The notes under the pieces are model-generated. The model ran no database searches, was not told the DNA's origin, and worked only from the letters and a program-made list of their open reading frames with translations. From Gautieria morchelliformis (taxonomy: Eukaryota > Basidiomycota > Agaricomycetes > Gomphales > Gomphaceae), in contig WHVA01000205.1 in NCBI GenBank assembly GCA_015179125.1, positions 62,001-126,000 of the forward strand: 64,000 nt of DNA. Direction: 5' to 3'. Positions 1 to 11,586 of the stretch are shown here, piece after piece. A program made the position numbers and the translations under genes. Numbering within the stretch: the stretch's first letter is position 1; each line of letters starts with the position of its first letter.

Positions 1-1810
1 AGAATGCTGAATTGTCCAGTAACACAAACCCTTTGCCGTCAGGACTCCATTTGACATTTCGTACTTCGAATTTCTCTGTAAAACCGATATTACACACATA
101 TAAAGGGTGTACAGGTAGCACTAAGTGGGTATCCCGACGCACTCCGCGATTTCAGTGAGGTTGTGCTCTGTCTTCCCATTCTGAATGCCAAGTGTGGACA
201 GCACGAGTCCCGCAACTAAGCAGAAGACTACCCGCTTGAACAGGGTTCCATCGCACGTCCAGGACGGCCTGATTGTGCAGAAGGATAGAGCGAAGACGCG
301 GGTTGAACGGTTCTGACAGAGTAGGGAAAGCATACACATGTAATGCCGTCGGCGCGTTTTCTAATCCCAGCATAGGTCACTCAGCATAAGAGTACGAGGC
401 GACCATGCCGTACCGAAACGCGCCATCAACAATGTGCCGTCCACATTCCATTCTAACTGAACTGCACCGCTCCTCGGGTCAGGCTTTTCTGGGTTAGTGC
501 GGATCAGGGATACGGATGCTACGCCCTGCACACGGTCATCTGCATTCAAGATAAGTTAGTTATGTCTTCACAAGATATGGCCAGACCTACATGGCTGAAA
601 GGCATAACCATGTGTTGACTCTAACCAGTTCAATGGTTCACGCCAAACATTCTGCGAAGCGAGATGATGTTGAATGTTTTAAAACGCACAATGACATACC
701 GTTCCTGCAGGGATCCGAGTATGGAGCTCAAGCGTCTTCACCGAGGTCCAACTAAGAGAGTTGAGGGTGTGGATCTACGGCAAGAGTTGTTCACAAGGAG
801 GCGTCAACGTCATGGAAGTGCACCTTGTCGTCATATCCGGCCACAGCTAGAAAGGAACCAGATGGATGCCAGACGACGCTGCGAACTCCAAGGGCAGGTT
901 CTTGTTCAGGAACAAATGTTGCCAGCAAGTGACCGGCAAGAGTCAGGATGTAAAGTTTGTACTACAGAAACAGTTCAGAGTGATAAAGACACGAGGAGAA
1001 AGCGGCTAACTCCAAAGGGCCCTCCCACACGGCAAGATGGTTGCCGGTAGGAGACAGGGATATTGAGGATAACGAAGACGAAGGTAAGAGTACATGCTGT
1101 ATGTTGCTATCAACTGACATGTGCACCAAAGACAAAAAGAAACGAAAGCTCACCCGGGCTAATTTGTATGAGTCGAGGGCGTCGTAAACACCAAGTGTGT
1201 CTTTCGACTTATGCCGCTCGGCAAGAACGAAATACCGACCGTCCTTACGAAAAGTATACCCTTTGTCTGTGTACTTGGGAAATTGTACATACGTGGCAGA
1301 GCCGGTCACCAGGGACCATATTGTCACTCGAAGCTACTTGCACTGAGCGATGTTCAGTAGGACAAGAGAAAGGCGCACCCCCCACTCAGAGAAACACAAG
1401 ACATGGCGACCGTCAGGGGCCCATTCAGCCTTCGCAAGGCCCTCCACTCCGGCCTCGATCTTTGCGTTCCAAGTATCATCTCGCATCTTGAAGACGTGAA
1501 CGACGCCGCGTTTAGCACAGGCGGCAAGAATATGTTCTGAATCAGCAGACCATCCCAGGTGGGTGATCCATCCTTCAGGCTCTACTGATTTTTTTAGTGG
1601 CTGTTTCCCTGCGGCAAGGATCCCGGACGAGGCGGAGTGTGCATTGTCCAGCAGCCAAGTCCTGGCGATCTGAAATGTATCCGACCGCCGCACGACGATT
1701 CTATCTTGGACAGCTGTGAGAATAAACTGGGTTCCTGGGCTGAAACAGACGTGATTATGGGTTTGACTGTAGATTTCCGTGAAATCATAGCCTATAGAGG
1801 CATGGGACAT
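1..1810 (-). CDS. WRAP73/WDR8-like WD40 protein (3' end off window)
   Basis: WD40-repeat protein of the WDR8/WRAP73 family, which acts at microtubule-organising centres and spindle poles (family knowledge). The start is the ATG at 1808-1810; the N-terminus has DFTEIYSQTHNHVCFSPGTQ, then IVVRRSDTFQIARTW, WSADSEHILAACAKRG and WAPDGRHVLCFSEW, in the family order. The next exons give MTIWSLVTGSATYVQFPKY, then YTFRKDGRYFVLAERHKSKD, then SLSPTGNHLAVWEGPLE. The C-terminal part shows LHNQAVLDVRWNPVQAGSLL and, at the window edge, VKWSPDGKGFVLLDN, so only a few terminal residues should be missing. Several short introns interrupt it. It is divergent from the glutaminase gene across a spacer of about 360 bp. 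Identity is well supported by motif order; exon borders were not all fixed. Confidence 0.85.
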
Positions 1811-2168
1811 GGCGTCCCGATATGGTGAAGGCCAATTCCTTTAAATTTATTTCTTAAATCTTCAGTGAGAACGCGTCAAGAACGCGTCCACATCCAAAGA
1901 ACAGGCCGCCTCCAACTCCGACTGGCTGTTTAATTATACAAATTGCCTTGATGGTAGGCCACCGCCTTCCCTAATGCCTGTGTAGATGGTGGACAAGCAG
2001 GCAGGAGAGCCTTTCCTGATAATCGATGATCTGTTGGCGTCTACAGTAGTCTTCTCATCATCTCAGTTCCGGATTGCATAAAACTTCCCCCCACTCGGAT
2101 GCAGTTTGCCTTTCTCCTTTCGACTTTGCCAGCAGAATCCTCTGGTGTGGTAGATCCCCAAACCCAAG
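1811..2168. other. Divergent intergenic region
   Basis: Spacer between the WRAP73-like start codon and the glutaminase start codon. It should hold both promoters and 5' UTRs. I see no repeat, RNA gene or convincing TATA box that can be assigned to one side. Confidence 0.5.
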
Positions 2169-5100
2169 ATGACACACTCTTTTCGTTTTCTATTAATCGT
2201 CACGGTGGCAGCTCAGGCCTTAAGGTGGACTGTTGCCCAAGTCGTAGGCCCGTCATGGACTGTGAGCGGTTTATTATATAACTACTGAACTAAACAGTTC
2301 AGTTGGACATCTAGGCATCGCCATTCCACCCGCATGCAATTCCTCTCGCTGTCCGCTCTCCCTACCTGAATTGCTGGGCAGCCGGCGGGAACGGCTCCCA
2401 ACCTATTTCTAACCAGTGGCCTACCCTATGGGACATGTCAGGAATACTAGGATGGGCGGTTTTCGTCCGAGTCGACGGCATTGCATACAGCATCCTAGGC
2501 CAGCCTCCCCTGACTCATGGCGCACAGCTCGCGAACCAGACCGGATTCTCCTTCTCTGCCACACAAAGCAAATTCGTTCACACGGCAGGAAATGTCATGG
2601 TCACCACCAATTTCATTAGTCCTATTGAGGTGTGTAGAGTTGTGCATTGGCACGCGTGTGAGGGAATGAATTGTTGTTGGTCACAGCCCACGAACCTTGT
2701 ACTTCAATCGCTGCCTGCGACTTATTTGACAATATCCACTCAATCGACAGATGGCCGTCAACACCGCATTCAAGTCTATTCTGATATCAGTGCTGGTATG
2801 TTGTCTAAGCGTTCTTTACTGTAATCACGCGTATAGTCTCACTGGCCTCGCGCGGCAGAATGGATCAGCGGTGATGACACATTGACGGCTGAGTGGAACA
2901 CAAATACAACTTCCTCATCTGTCATCCATAGCGTGCACCTCGGGATAACTCAACCATTCGCCGTCCTCAAAAATCACATCCAAGATGCTACAGCTTATTA
3001 TGGTACAATGAATGGCGGTGCCGTCACGTGGCAGACATCGGCTGTAAGTACTTGAAGTCCTAGCCCAGAAAATCGCTCGTTTACATTCTGTTTAGGGTGT
3101 GATTTCACGAAGTCAGTTCACGGGCTCAGGTCAGCTTACGAACACCAGTGACACAAATTTTCGGCCTGTTTCGCAGTAAAGACCATCACTTCAACCTTTC
3201 TTCTGTCTGATCATAATCTCCCGAAAGGAACTTTCCGGTGTTTGCCCTCTCAACGGACCTGGGCATGGTTGCTAACTCTAACGGCCCAGTGGTTTTCGCC
3301 TTGGGCCTGATCAGAGATCCCGCAATTCAAAGTCTCTCTGATACGGGGCAGCCGGAATGTTAGTAACTGAGCAATAGGTGTAACCTTGTCATGACTGAAA
3401 CTTGATCCAGCACGGTCCCTATATTTTTGGACAGAGTTCTCCACGGCCATCGATGCTGTGAGTCTCTAACTCAATCACAGCGTTGCTGGTAGTCGTTAAA
3501 CCCATGCTATCGGTCACATGTAGATGGCTCAATTTATTTCTGATTTCTCTCGTGCTGCTTCTGCGGCCAACAGCTTTGATTCCAATATTCGGAACGCGGC
3601 TATGGCTGTATCCAGTGATTACGCAGATCTTGTCGATCTGTCCACTCGTCAAGTATATGGCATGATCGAGATTACCGTAGGAAAAGATGCCAACGGGAAC
3701 TGGAATACAAGCGACATACAGGCATTTATGAATGATGCTGGTGGTGGGTCAGTGCTTTCCACACAAAAAATCAGGCTTGCACCGGTAATGGTTTCGATAT
3801 GTTTTCGTCAGTGTTAGCACGGTCGACATCATGTTTCCCGCCTTCCCGCTCTTTTTACAGACAAACCCTGTCATTGCTGGTGCCCTTTTGAAGCCATTGC
3901 TTCAATGGCAACAGGGGAATGGGTATCCGAATCCTTTTGCCGCTCATGATCTTGGTACTTCACTGCACGGGTCAGCGGCACATAAATGACAATTAACGTG
4001 TATGTTCCCAGGGACACTGTATCCAAATGCTGTGGGAGATCCGATGGACAATACTGTGATGCCCGTTGAGGAGTCTGCCAATATGCTCATTATGACACTA
4101 GCCCAGGTCAGGTTGAATGCATTCACGTTTTTCAAAAGCACCTTCGTTAACGTCGTTTAAACTTGTAGGCCCGTGCCTCTGGGGACGGAACGTTGGTGTC
4201 AAATTACGTAGGATTATCTTGAAGGATTGCATTGTCACTTGACCCTGAGACACTTCGATCACCAGTATAACGTTCTTGATAAGTGGGCCCAGTATTTGGT
4301 CTCCAACGCGATGAACCCCGGTGATCAGTATGTCGTTGATTTCTGTAGCCTATTGTCACCCACTAAACAATCACAACAGGGATTTCACAGATTCATTCCT
4401 TACCGGCTCAGTAGTGAATGACACTAATCTGGCTCTGAAAGGGATCTTAGGGATTCAGGTGGGTTCTTCCACCCCCTTGCCATTTAGTGGCACTGTTCAG
4501 TTCGGATTAGGCAATGGCTGGCATAGCAAGCGCCATGAATAATACTGATGCAGCAACTAACTATAGTGTATGTCTTCCTATATCTCCGTAAATGGAGGAT
4601 TTCATCCTCGGTGCTCTTGTTATCTAGAGCATAGCGTCTACTTTGCTGAATCAGTGGCAAAGCCTAGCATTCTCTCAGGACGGAAGCCACCTCGTCCTAG
4701 GATTCGGAAACATCTCCTCGTCGCTCAGTTTACCATACAATTTATACGCAGACAAGCTGCTCGGACTCAATTTAATTCCGCAGACTGTACGTTGTCGGGT
4801 GAGCACCCACCAGCCCCACTGACACCTTTCTGTAGGTGTACGATAAAGCAGCTGCGTTTCTGAAAACACAGACCCGTAAGATTCGGTTCCTGGTAAATTT
4901 ACAGAGCTCACCGACGGCGACATTTAATAGAAACGTATGGTGTGGCTCTCGACTCTCGTTCTGCCAACGCAAGCAAGACAGGTTCGTCGCTGACTTGTAC
5001 GATAACGTACGCCGCTGATCATGTATTAAGATTGGGCATTGTTTACGGCTGCTGCTTTGACAGACACAGATGCAAGGAACACACTCATTTCATCTGTCAG

Positions 5101-5564
5101 GAAATATGCAGCCAACCAGTTGGCTCACGTTCCATTCTCCGACTTTTATGATGTATCGCAAGGGACCCGCATATCATTTCAAGCACGTCCGGTTCAAGGC
5201 GCCATGTACTCTATCCTGGCCCTCCAGTAAGTAATGGCCAGAATTTCAGCGTCCTGCATTAGTATACATAATTTGGAATGGTTGATATAGAGCATCAACC
5301 AAACCCATCGTTATTCCCCCGCCATCACCATCGACGACTAGTCCTTCGTTACCCTCACCTTCATTAGGCCTATCTCCATCAGCCTCGCCGAGAAGTAAGT
5401 TGTTCGGTCTTGTGTTACATCTCCGAGTCCTCCGACGGACAACTGCTGATGAACTGCAACCAATAGATGCAGCTGCACGAACCCAGGTGGTGTCCCACAA
5501 TTTGGTCGGTGAAACCTGTTCCTGCGTGATAGTAACTGAACACAGTATATTTCATAGTTTATGA
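2169..5564 (+). CDS. Secreted glutaminase, GtaA type
   Basis: Extracellular glutaminase A family, which hydrolyses glutamine to glutamate and ammonia (family knowledge). The ATG at 2169 opens a signal peptide, MTHSFRFLLIVTVAAQAL. A phase-0 intron (GTAGGC...TCTAG, about 2242-2313) joins it to AIPLAVRSPYLNCWAAGG, the typical mature N-terminus. Later exons give SGILGWAVFVRVDG, AQFISDFSRAASAANSFDS, DLVDLSTRQVYGMIEITVG, PVEESANMLIMTLAQ, NDTNLALKGILGIQ and ARPVQGAMYSILALQ. Splicing at about 4979-5031 restores the expected T-D-W junction, so the gene looks intact although it has many introns. After the catalytic part there is a Pro/Ser-rich tail and a further segment ending at TGA 5562-5564; the tail splicing is uncertain (an alternative intron lies near 5396-5466). 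Tail boundaries are the weak point. Confidence 0.85.
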
Positions 5565-6537
5565 TGCTAACCATAGCACTCGGGATCACGGCGGGCGCTC
5601 TCTAAGTCTTTTATAGCGCAACTTGGCACATGTATGCTATATAGTCTTGAAGACGCTATATAATTATGGGTGGGAATCTTGTAATTCGTCAGGTCACTGT
5701 CCGAATTGTCAAACAGACTCAAAGAGACTGTGTCTGTGTTCCACTCATTCATATAGATCTTTGGGGAAATAGGTTGACAAGATACTGTAAAACATGGCGA
5801 TGTTAACTTCATGGTGGCAAGGAACAAGACAGTAGCATCAATTACCAATATAAATTTTGTACTCAGTCCAAGCCTTACCGGCAGTTCCTTTCTTTCACGT
5901 CATTGTACATTCCAAATAAACAGTATTAGATTTAAACCTGAAAATTTTAGTTTTGAAACTCCTTCAACAAGGGCTGCACCGGCAATGCCGGTCTCTAGTG
6001 ATTACTGCTGGGGACCAATCCCAGCAGATTCCCCGGTCACAACCAATCAGGATCCTTGCCCTCAACCGAGCCCACCAAATCCACCTCTGCCAACTGATCC
6101 CACTCCCCACCACCGGTACATGAAGAAAGATATTATGCTAGGAAAGGCTAAGGTCAGCTCCCATGCCAGCCTCCCCGCATCAGTGAAAGCCAATTGTTCC
6201 GCCTCCCCCTCTTCAACAAACACTTCAGCGTCGTCTCCACCACAGAGTGGGTTGTTCGTGTCTTCCCTTACATCTCTACTCACCAATATGTTGTCATAGA
6301 TGCTGCTGTAGCTGGGAGATTAACTACTTCAGTTAGTACAGTTAGGCCTGCCAACCCCTATAATATCTGATCACTGTGCTTGTGGTAGCTGTACACAATG
6401 GTCTCAGTTGCTTCTCTTATGGCAATAGGCTGGTTGGCCAACATACTATGATTTTTCACGGGGAGGAACTGCTTGGAATGTAGCCATGTTTTGGGTGAGA
6501 GTGCGCAACATGCGTGATAGATGTAATTACAGCATTG
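5565..6537. other. Intergenic DNA, no confident gene
   Basis: No recognisable protein. An ORF at 5567-5848 (minus, 93 codons) begins with a moderately hydrophobic stretch but has no family motif. A plus-strand Pro/Ser-rich ORF at 5811-6299 overlaps a minus ORF at 6062-6286, and neither is convincing. The region separates the 3' end of the glutaminase gene from the 3' end of the Crinkler-like pseudogene. Confidence 0.4.
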
Positions 6538-7784
6538 CTACGACACGGAATTAACCACTTGTGCTACATACGGAACATGATCAGCCAAGAAACCATTGAC
6601 ATCGTGGGGACAGCTGAATGTAGTGCAGTCTTCAGGGACAACAAAGATATAGTGCCAATTCGCTGGGGGTGGGAGATTGGAGAACCGCTTAAGAGTGGCC
6701 AAAAGACCGTGGTTGACACCGACGACCGTGCTGTATTCCACTGGTAAACTGAAACATATAGAGATGTTTGCCGTTGACGATGAACGAGTCGATTGCGACC
6801 TCGTTCGCAGCGAGCGGCACATAATAGACACTCTCCTCGATCTTAATGTTTAGTTCACTGTGATTGTATGTTCGAGAGCCTGACGGAACGATGGAAAGAC
6901 AAATAGGGGGAGGTCCGCCATTCAACGCTTCTTCCTGGGCTTTGCCCAACGCAGGCTTTGCCAAAAAGTCGCCAAACGTAGTGTGCCATCGAGAACGAGT
7001 GTTATTAGAGCGAAACATTGGCTTTGCCTCAATTTGGATATTAGCGGCGAATCGGCGTTGGTGCAGGGATTCTAAAACCAGGCCCCTCATCCCACCGGCA
7101 CGCGGGACATGAGAAAAGTGTTCTATCATGTTGACACAGTCTTGCTCTTTCCATTCCCAGAGTTGGGTAAGAAGTCGATGTCTTATGAATGCCGAAATAG
7201 GTCCGACGATGTATTGGCATCTTTCTGAATCCGAACGGCGGACCACACAGAGTTTGTAAGAGATATCGTCAATGCCATCAAGGAGGGCATTCAGCATGCC
7301 CTTGGTTGCATTGAGAGTGATCGCCCCTCCGGCTGAGCATAGAATTGCTGAATTTCGGTTGGTGAAAGTTCCAAGCACTGGTGCGCACTTGGGCCCGCAT
7401 TGTCAAAGCGTTTGAACATGTCATTAAGCTCACGGTGGGGATAGAGTCTCTTCGCTCTGCAGGATGGTGTCACATGAGCCTCTGCATCTCCAAATGCACA
7501 ACCACTCACACCTTTTCCAGCTCAGCCTTTGTCCATGGATCCATGATGACCAGCGAGGGCCGTCGTAGCTGACGGAGTTTTTTCCAGCGCTCTTGTTTCA
7601 GAGAGGTGACATAGACCGGGAAAAGGCTGTAAAGCGGGTGGTAAACCGTGGTGGGCAGTGGATCAGAATCGGCTGAATCCACAAAACACCATGTGTATGG
7701 GGCACATGAACTATTCTCTGGGTCATAAATCTCCACACCAGTGTCTGAGAATAAATAAAACACTTTGTTTAGGCACCAGATGAC
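6538..7784 (-). pseudogene. Crinkler-like P-loop NTPase, 3' part (split by element A)
   Basis: C-terminal part of a gene whose 5' part lies at 31303-32192. It continues the protein just after the Walker A exon, with FYLFSDTGVEIYDP, SLVIMDPWTKAELEKV, RLYPHRELNDMFKRFDNAG, LDGIDDISYKLCVVRRSDSE and WEWKEQDCVNMIEHFSHVPR. The last segment gives LPPPANWHYIFVVPED, the usual end of fungal Crinkler/RHS-type NTPases. The frame changes at about 6725-6740, between the IQHG and NHGLLATLKRF segments, without splice sites, so a small indel probably exists besides the retrotransposon. The break is exact: target duplication ATGAC at 7780-7784 and again at 31303-31307. Family assignment rests on architecture (ubiquitin-like header, SYFP motif, Walker A, this C-terminal module). 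Confidence 0.75.
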
Positions 7785-8274
7785 TGTAAGGGCAACCCTG
7801 GCTGGTTGTGGAGATCACACTACCACACAACTGACAAGGGGAAATCCAAAGTATGTATAAATGAATAGAGTATACGAGAAAGGGGATTCTCACCTGACAA
7901 GGGGAAATCCAAAGAGAAAAGTCTAAGGACCCCCAATGTCAGCGAGCCCGTATTATACTACGCTGCGCAGCCAGGGACAACACTTGGCACCCGCCATCAA
8001 CCCTGCATCCCCCTGACCTCCCTGACCCTTGATCGACCCTTGATGCCACCTATTATGCGAGTCGCTTGATTTCCAACACTGTTCCGAGAGTGGAAGTCGG
8101 AAATTGGAGTGGAACTGGCAAAGCGAACAGAACTGGTGGAAGTTCTCCCAGAAGCGGAATCAGTTCCAAAAGCGGAGGCGGAGATGGAATCGGAACCGGA
8201 AGCGGAGTCGGAAATAGAGTCGGAACTGGGTGTGGTGTCGGAACTGGAAATGGAAAACAGGGTGTCCCCTGACA
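7785..8274 (-). repeat. 3' LTR of element A
   Basis: 490 bp, starts TGTAAGGGCAACC and ends CCCCTGACA on the plus strand. It contains a duplicated motif near its outer end (GACAAGGGGAAATCCAAAG at two places about 60 bp apart) and a degenerate (GGAANC)n tract at about 8095-8255. The element's pol frame enters this LTR and stays open to 7997. Direct repeat of 30813-31302. Confidence 0.95.
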
Positions 8275-8478
8275 TCACCCCCCCTCTAGCGTGCTGCGTC
8301 CTCGAAGCACGGGACACGAGGGATTGAAATGCCAGTGAACGGATTCGGCGAGGGGCACCAGGGTGTGTCCTATAGAACTCGCAGAGTTTGTCCGGAGCGG
8401 AGACATCTTGCTCCGGGACCCACGAATTCTCCTCATACCCATACCCTTCCCATTTCATGAAGAATTGGAGTCGTCCTC
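7997..8478 (-). pseudogene. Element A pol 3' end: chromodomain plus LTR-encoded tail
   Basis: Terminal piece of A's integrase, separated from the rest (25656 onward) by element B. Residues LQFFMKWEGYGYEENSWVPE and LCEFYRTHPGAPRRI form the second half of a chromodomain, which in chromoviruses guides integration to particular chromatin (family knowledge). The frame does not stop at the LTR edge (8274) but runs on about 92 codons through the LTR as a Ser/Asp-rich segment with a basic end, stopping at 7997. At the junction with the upstream half (codon at 25659-25661) the frame has TGA where the chromodomain would need a residue, so this copy was truncated before or after B inserted. Confidence 0.8.
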
Positions 8479-8693
8479 TGTAAAGGATGTCGATCTTATG
8501 CCTTGTATCACAAGGGCACAACAGAACTTGACCAAGGTGTGGTATTCTGAATGCTACGTAGTGACAGTGTAAGGGTAAGATGCGATGGGGGCCGCTAGCC
8601 GGTTCCCACGCATAAACTATACAGTGGGTCCCTAAGGGGCCCACTGGGATTATGTAATAACTAATGTACATGTAGATACATGGGCTATTTACA
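8479..8693 (-). repeat. 3' LTR of element B
   Basis: 215 bp, TGTAAAGGATGTCG...GGGCTATTTACA on plus. It contains an inverted repeat, CAGTGGG with CCCACTG, around a short loop. Matches 25441-25655 apart from two transitions. The plus-strand CCCTCCCCCTCT after it is the polypurine tract of the minus-strand element. Confidence 0.95.
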
Positions 8694-8729
8694 CCCTCCC
8701 CCTCTATAGACCACTATAGGGGTTAACTC

Positions 8730-10712
8730 CTACTCATAGAGGTTGTCCATGAGGGAGTCCTCTAGAGTGGCCAATACGACGACGACGTCGTCGTACGGGG
8801 CCAGAGGAGCACGTGACTCCTCCGGGTGCACCTCCGCGTCATCGGTGGTGATCGGGTGAGGCTGGTCGGCCTCACCACTAGCGGCGGCCTCCGCTTGGGT
8901 GCTGGGGCCCGTGTCCTCGCGGAGCATGGCCTCAACGGCCGGGTCCTCAGTTTGAGGAGGGGGCCGGAAGCGCGCCAGCTCTCGGTCGAGCTGGGTGTGA
9001 GTGAGGGGTCGCGGTACCGCGGCCCTCACGTGGCTGGTCTCGATGACCTTTTGTTGGCCCTCGCGGGCGGCGGCACTGAATGCCGCGCCGGTGATGCTGC
9101 GTTGAACATAATGTTCAATGCGCGCCACTCGCTCACGAGTGACTCCCGCATAGCGGGCCAACCATCTCGCGATCTCCGCGAGTGGGGTGTCGGGGCCAGC
9201 TCGGCCCTCCACAGGGAATGGACCCGTGATTGAGAGCCGCAGGGTGGTGCTCTGTGGCGTCAGCACTTCCCTGGCATCGACGAGGCTCGACCATTGGTCC
9301 GTCGAGCCGAAGAGGTCGAGTAGCCTCGCCCTGAGTGGTGATGCGACCCCTTTGACCCGGGGTGCAAGGGCCTTCAACCACATCCAGACGTCCATGTCGT
9401 CTAGGTTGAAGGTGCCATCCGCGTTGTCACGGATGGCGGAGGGGATTCCTTCAGGGTTGTGTATCAAACCCTTTAGAATGGCCGTGATGTCGTGCGGGGT
9501 ACCGCCCGCTATCACGAGACAATCCCTTTTGGGATTGCGAGCACGTTGTTCGCGCTCGATGCGTTTGAATACGCCGATCATTTCGTGCATACGCGCGATC
9601 TGCGGCGTTTCTTTTGCCCGCGCTATGAGTTCGACGAAGCGGGGTTCGTCGAGCAGGCAGACGTCATACCATTGGGTGCGATGTTGTTGGGCCTTTCCTA
9701 CCGGTCATGGTAGGATGCCCATCTCGGAGATCGGTGGATCTCCGAGTGGGATGAGCCTTCCCTCCCCCGGGTAGGGAGGATGAACCGACTCAACTGTGCC
9801 CGCCGGCGGAGGTAGGGCCACGCCAGGCCCGATGTACTGGGCCTCGACCTGTGCTATCCGCCACTGAAGGGCGGGGTCATGGATGGTGTGCGACGATGAC
9901 GCCGCTAGGTAAGCGCTGATTGCGCTTTCCTTCGCAATGGCTAGCCCATTGACGGTGTGGAGGGAGCCGCACAATTTCTTGCACTTCTTCTTTGGCTGCT
10001 CTGCCAGCCGCTGTGCCCGTTCGGGGTCGTACGTCTTCCAGACGGACGAGTCGGACTCCCATCCATCTAGGACACCGTACGCAGAGTCGGAAGGTGCGCT
10101 CTGCCCTTCCGTTGTTGTCATGGTCGGCGTCGGCGCCGACAATCGGGACACGAGCCCCGATGTTGTGCGCGCCGGCAACGGCGCCGTCGCACGAGGTGAA
10201 GATGGCCCGGCCACTGGGTCTGTGGCTGGGCCATGTCGCAGCCTTTTTGAGGCAGCGTGGACCAGGGTAACCTGGAGCTGGGCTGCACTCAGCTGCTGCT
10301 CCAGCTCCTTGATCCTGGCGCGCTCGGTCATGAGCACATCGTCGTGGTCCTCGACCGCGCGTTCTAGCTCCTTGACCTCTTTTTTGAGGTCGTGGACGTC
10401 CCGGAGGGGCTCCTCTCGCGCGATGCCCCTTGGGAGCCATCCCCAAGCTGCATCGACGGCGTCGCCGATGTCTTCATCCCGCAACTTGACCTTGCGGGTG
10501 CCGGTCGCGGCCCTAAGGTGCACGGCGTAGTCCGTGCATGTCGCGCAATCGTCCGGGTGGACGATGGCGAGGGCGTCCTCCCATCCCACGATCGTCCAGT
10601 GCTCCTGGTCTATCGGAGCACGGAGAATGTCTGCGGCCCCTTGTCTCGGGGCCGTTGTTCACGTTGTGGACGTTGACGGGTCAATGTCCATCCCATCTTT
10701 GGGGGGCATCAT
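8730..10712 (-). pseudogene. Element B ORF3, accessory protein of unknown function
   Basis: A single reading frame of 661 codons lies between B's integrase and its 3' LTR, in the same direction as pol. The ATG at 10710-10712 gives MMPPKDGMDIDPS. The frame is open to 8730 except for two TGA codons (10659-10661, codon 18; 9705-9707, codon 336). Visible features: WTIVGWEDALAIVHPDD followed by a CATC motif; a strong heptad coiled coil (DLKKEVKELERAVEDHDD and ARIKELEQQLSAAQLQ); Ser/Pro-rich linkers; a K-rich patch PKKKCKKLCG; then a globular-looking half with YDVCLLDEPRFVELIARAK and a C-terminal acidic region. I do not recognise the family. Position suggests an envelope-site accessory gene, but I see no signal peptide or membrane segment. 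It may be spliced near its start. Confidence 0.65.
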
Positions 10713-11023
10713 CTTCGTGGGTAGATGATGGTGGTGGTTGCTTCCAAGAAGCGATGCGCCCGCGGAAAGATCCGAGGTGGAAATTTAACCGCGCCGTGGC
10801 CGGCGCGTCACATGGTCTGCACGTGACAGACGCGTCTAGCTGCGTCTGGGGAGGTCGCGTGGCTTGCCCACCCCCCAAAGCTCTAGATAGCTATCTAGGG
10901 CTTCAAGGTCCTTGCAGGACGACATGGGTTTCCATGTTACGTCGCCTAGGGTCCAACGGACCTGGAATTCCAGGTCCGTCGAGTTTATCCATCGATGTGC
11001 AATAATCTCGTTGACTAGCCACT
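10713..11023. other. Element B non-coding segment with tandem hairpins
   Basis: Lies between ORF3 and the element C insertion site. No ORF. It holds a run of inverted repeats: CTAGATAGCTATCTAG, GTCCTTGCAGGAC, ACATGG..CCATGT, and a perfect 24-bp palindrome at 10956-10979 centred on GAATTC. The CCACT at 11019-11023 is C's left target duplication. Confidence 0.7.
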
Positions 11024-11584
11024 TGTAAGGACCCGGCCTTTGGCCGGCTACTTACCGGTAGAACCTTCTTCCGAGCCCGAGCCTTGTGATATTCATGCCC
11101 GAGTACATATGATACTTATCCGTGCCCGAGCCCGATCTCGAGCTTGAACTCATATCCGACCTTGATCCTATGCCCGTATCCCCTTAGTTACTGATTCCGC
11201 TCCATCACACATCATTCGTATATTACCTCGCCCTGACCTCGGTCTCCTGACCTCGCCCTGACCTCCACTAATCTGTTCGCCCCTGACTGGCACCTCGTCC
11301 GTATATAACCCCCTTGTATGCATTCCTACTCCTCAGTCTGAAAATCAACTATCCTGTCCCTTCGATCCCTAGCTAGTTTCTACGCCTCGCCTCTTAAGCC
11401 AGAACCTCGCCTCTTATTCGTTTACCTCCGAAATTGGGACTCGTGCGTAGGGTCGGCGCAGCACATAAGCTGAAGCCAAGTCCCTCTCCGACTTCCCCAT
11501 CCAAACCTCGCCCCGTAACCTCGGACCTTGCCTCGGGTTTCGTCCCCGACCTCGGTCAACCTTACGACGGATCGTACCGTAACA
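11024..11584 (+). repeat. 5' LTR of element C
   Basis: 561 bp, TGTAAGGACCCGGCC...CCGTAACA. It contains a tandem of CCTGACCTCG(C/G) motifs at about 11230-11265. Promoter and transcript start signals are annotated separately. Identical to 17955-18515 except CACACATC versus CACGCATC. Confidence 0.96.
11302..11345 (+). promoter_or_regulatory. Element C promoter and transcript 5' end
   Basis: TATATAA at 11302-11308 is followed 33 bp later by AGTCTGAAAAT (11335-11345). That 11-mer is the exact reverse complement of the primer site just inside the LTR (11587-11597). In Tf1/sushi-type elements the transcript 5' end folds onto the primer site, so this spacing predicts transcription starting at about 11334-11336. 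Confidence 0.75.
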
Positions 11585-11586
11585 GT

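Noticed and set aside
6495..6510. 16-base match GTGAGAGTGCGCAACA shared with 32218-32233, flanking both ends of the broken NTPase gene
   Set aside because: One such match is expected by chance in 64 kb and it does not sit at any insertion boundary.
8826..10676. Several plus-strand ORFs of 90-200 codons over element B ORF3
   Set aside because: Antisense shadows of ORF3; the minus frame has coiled coil and continuity that they lack.
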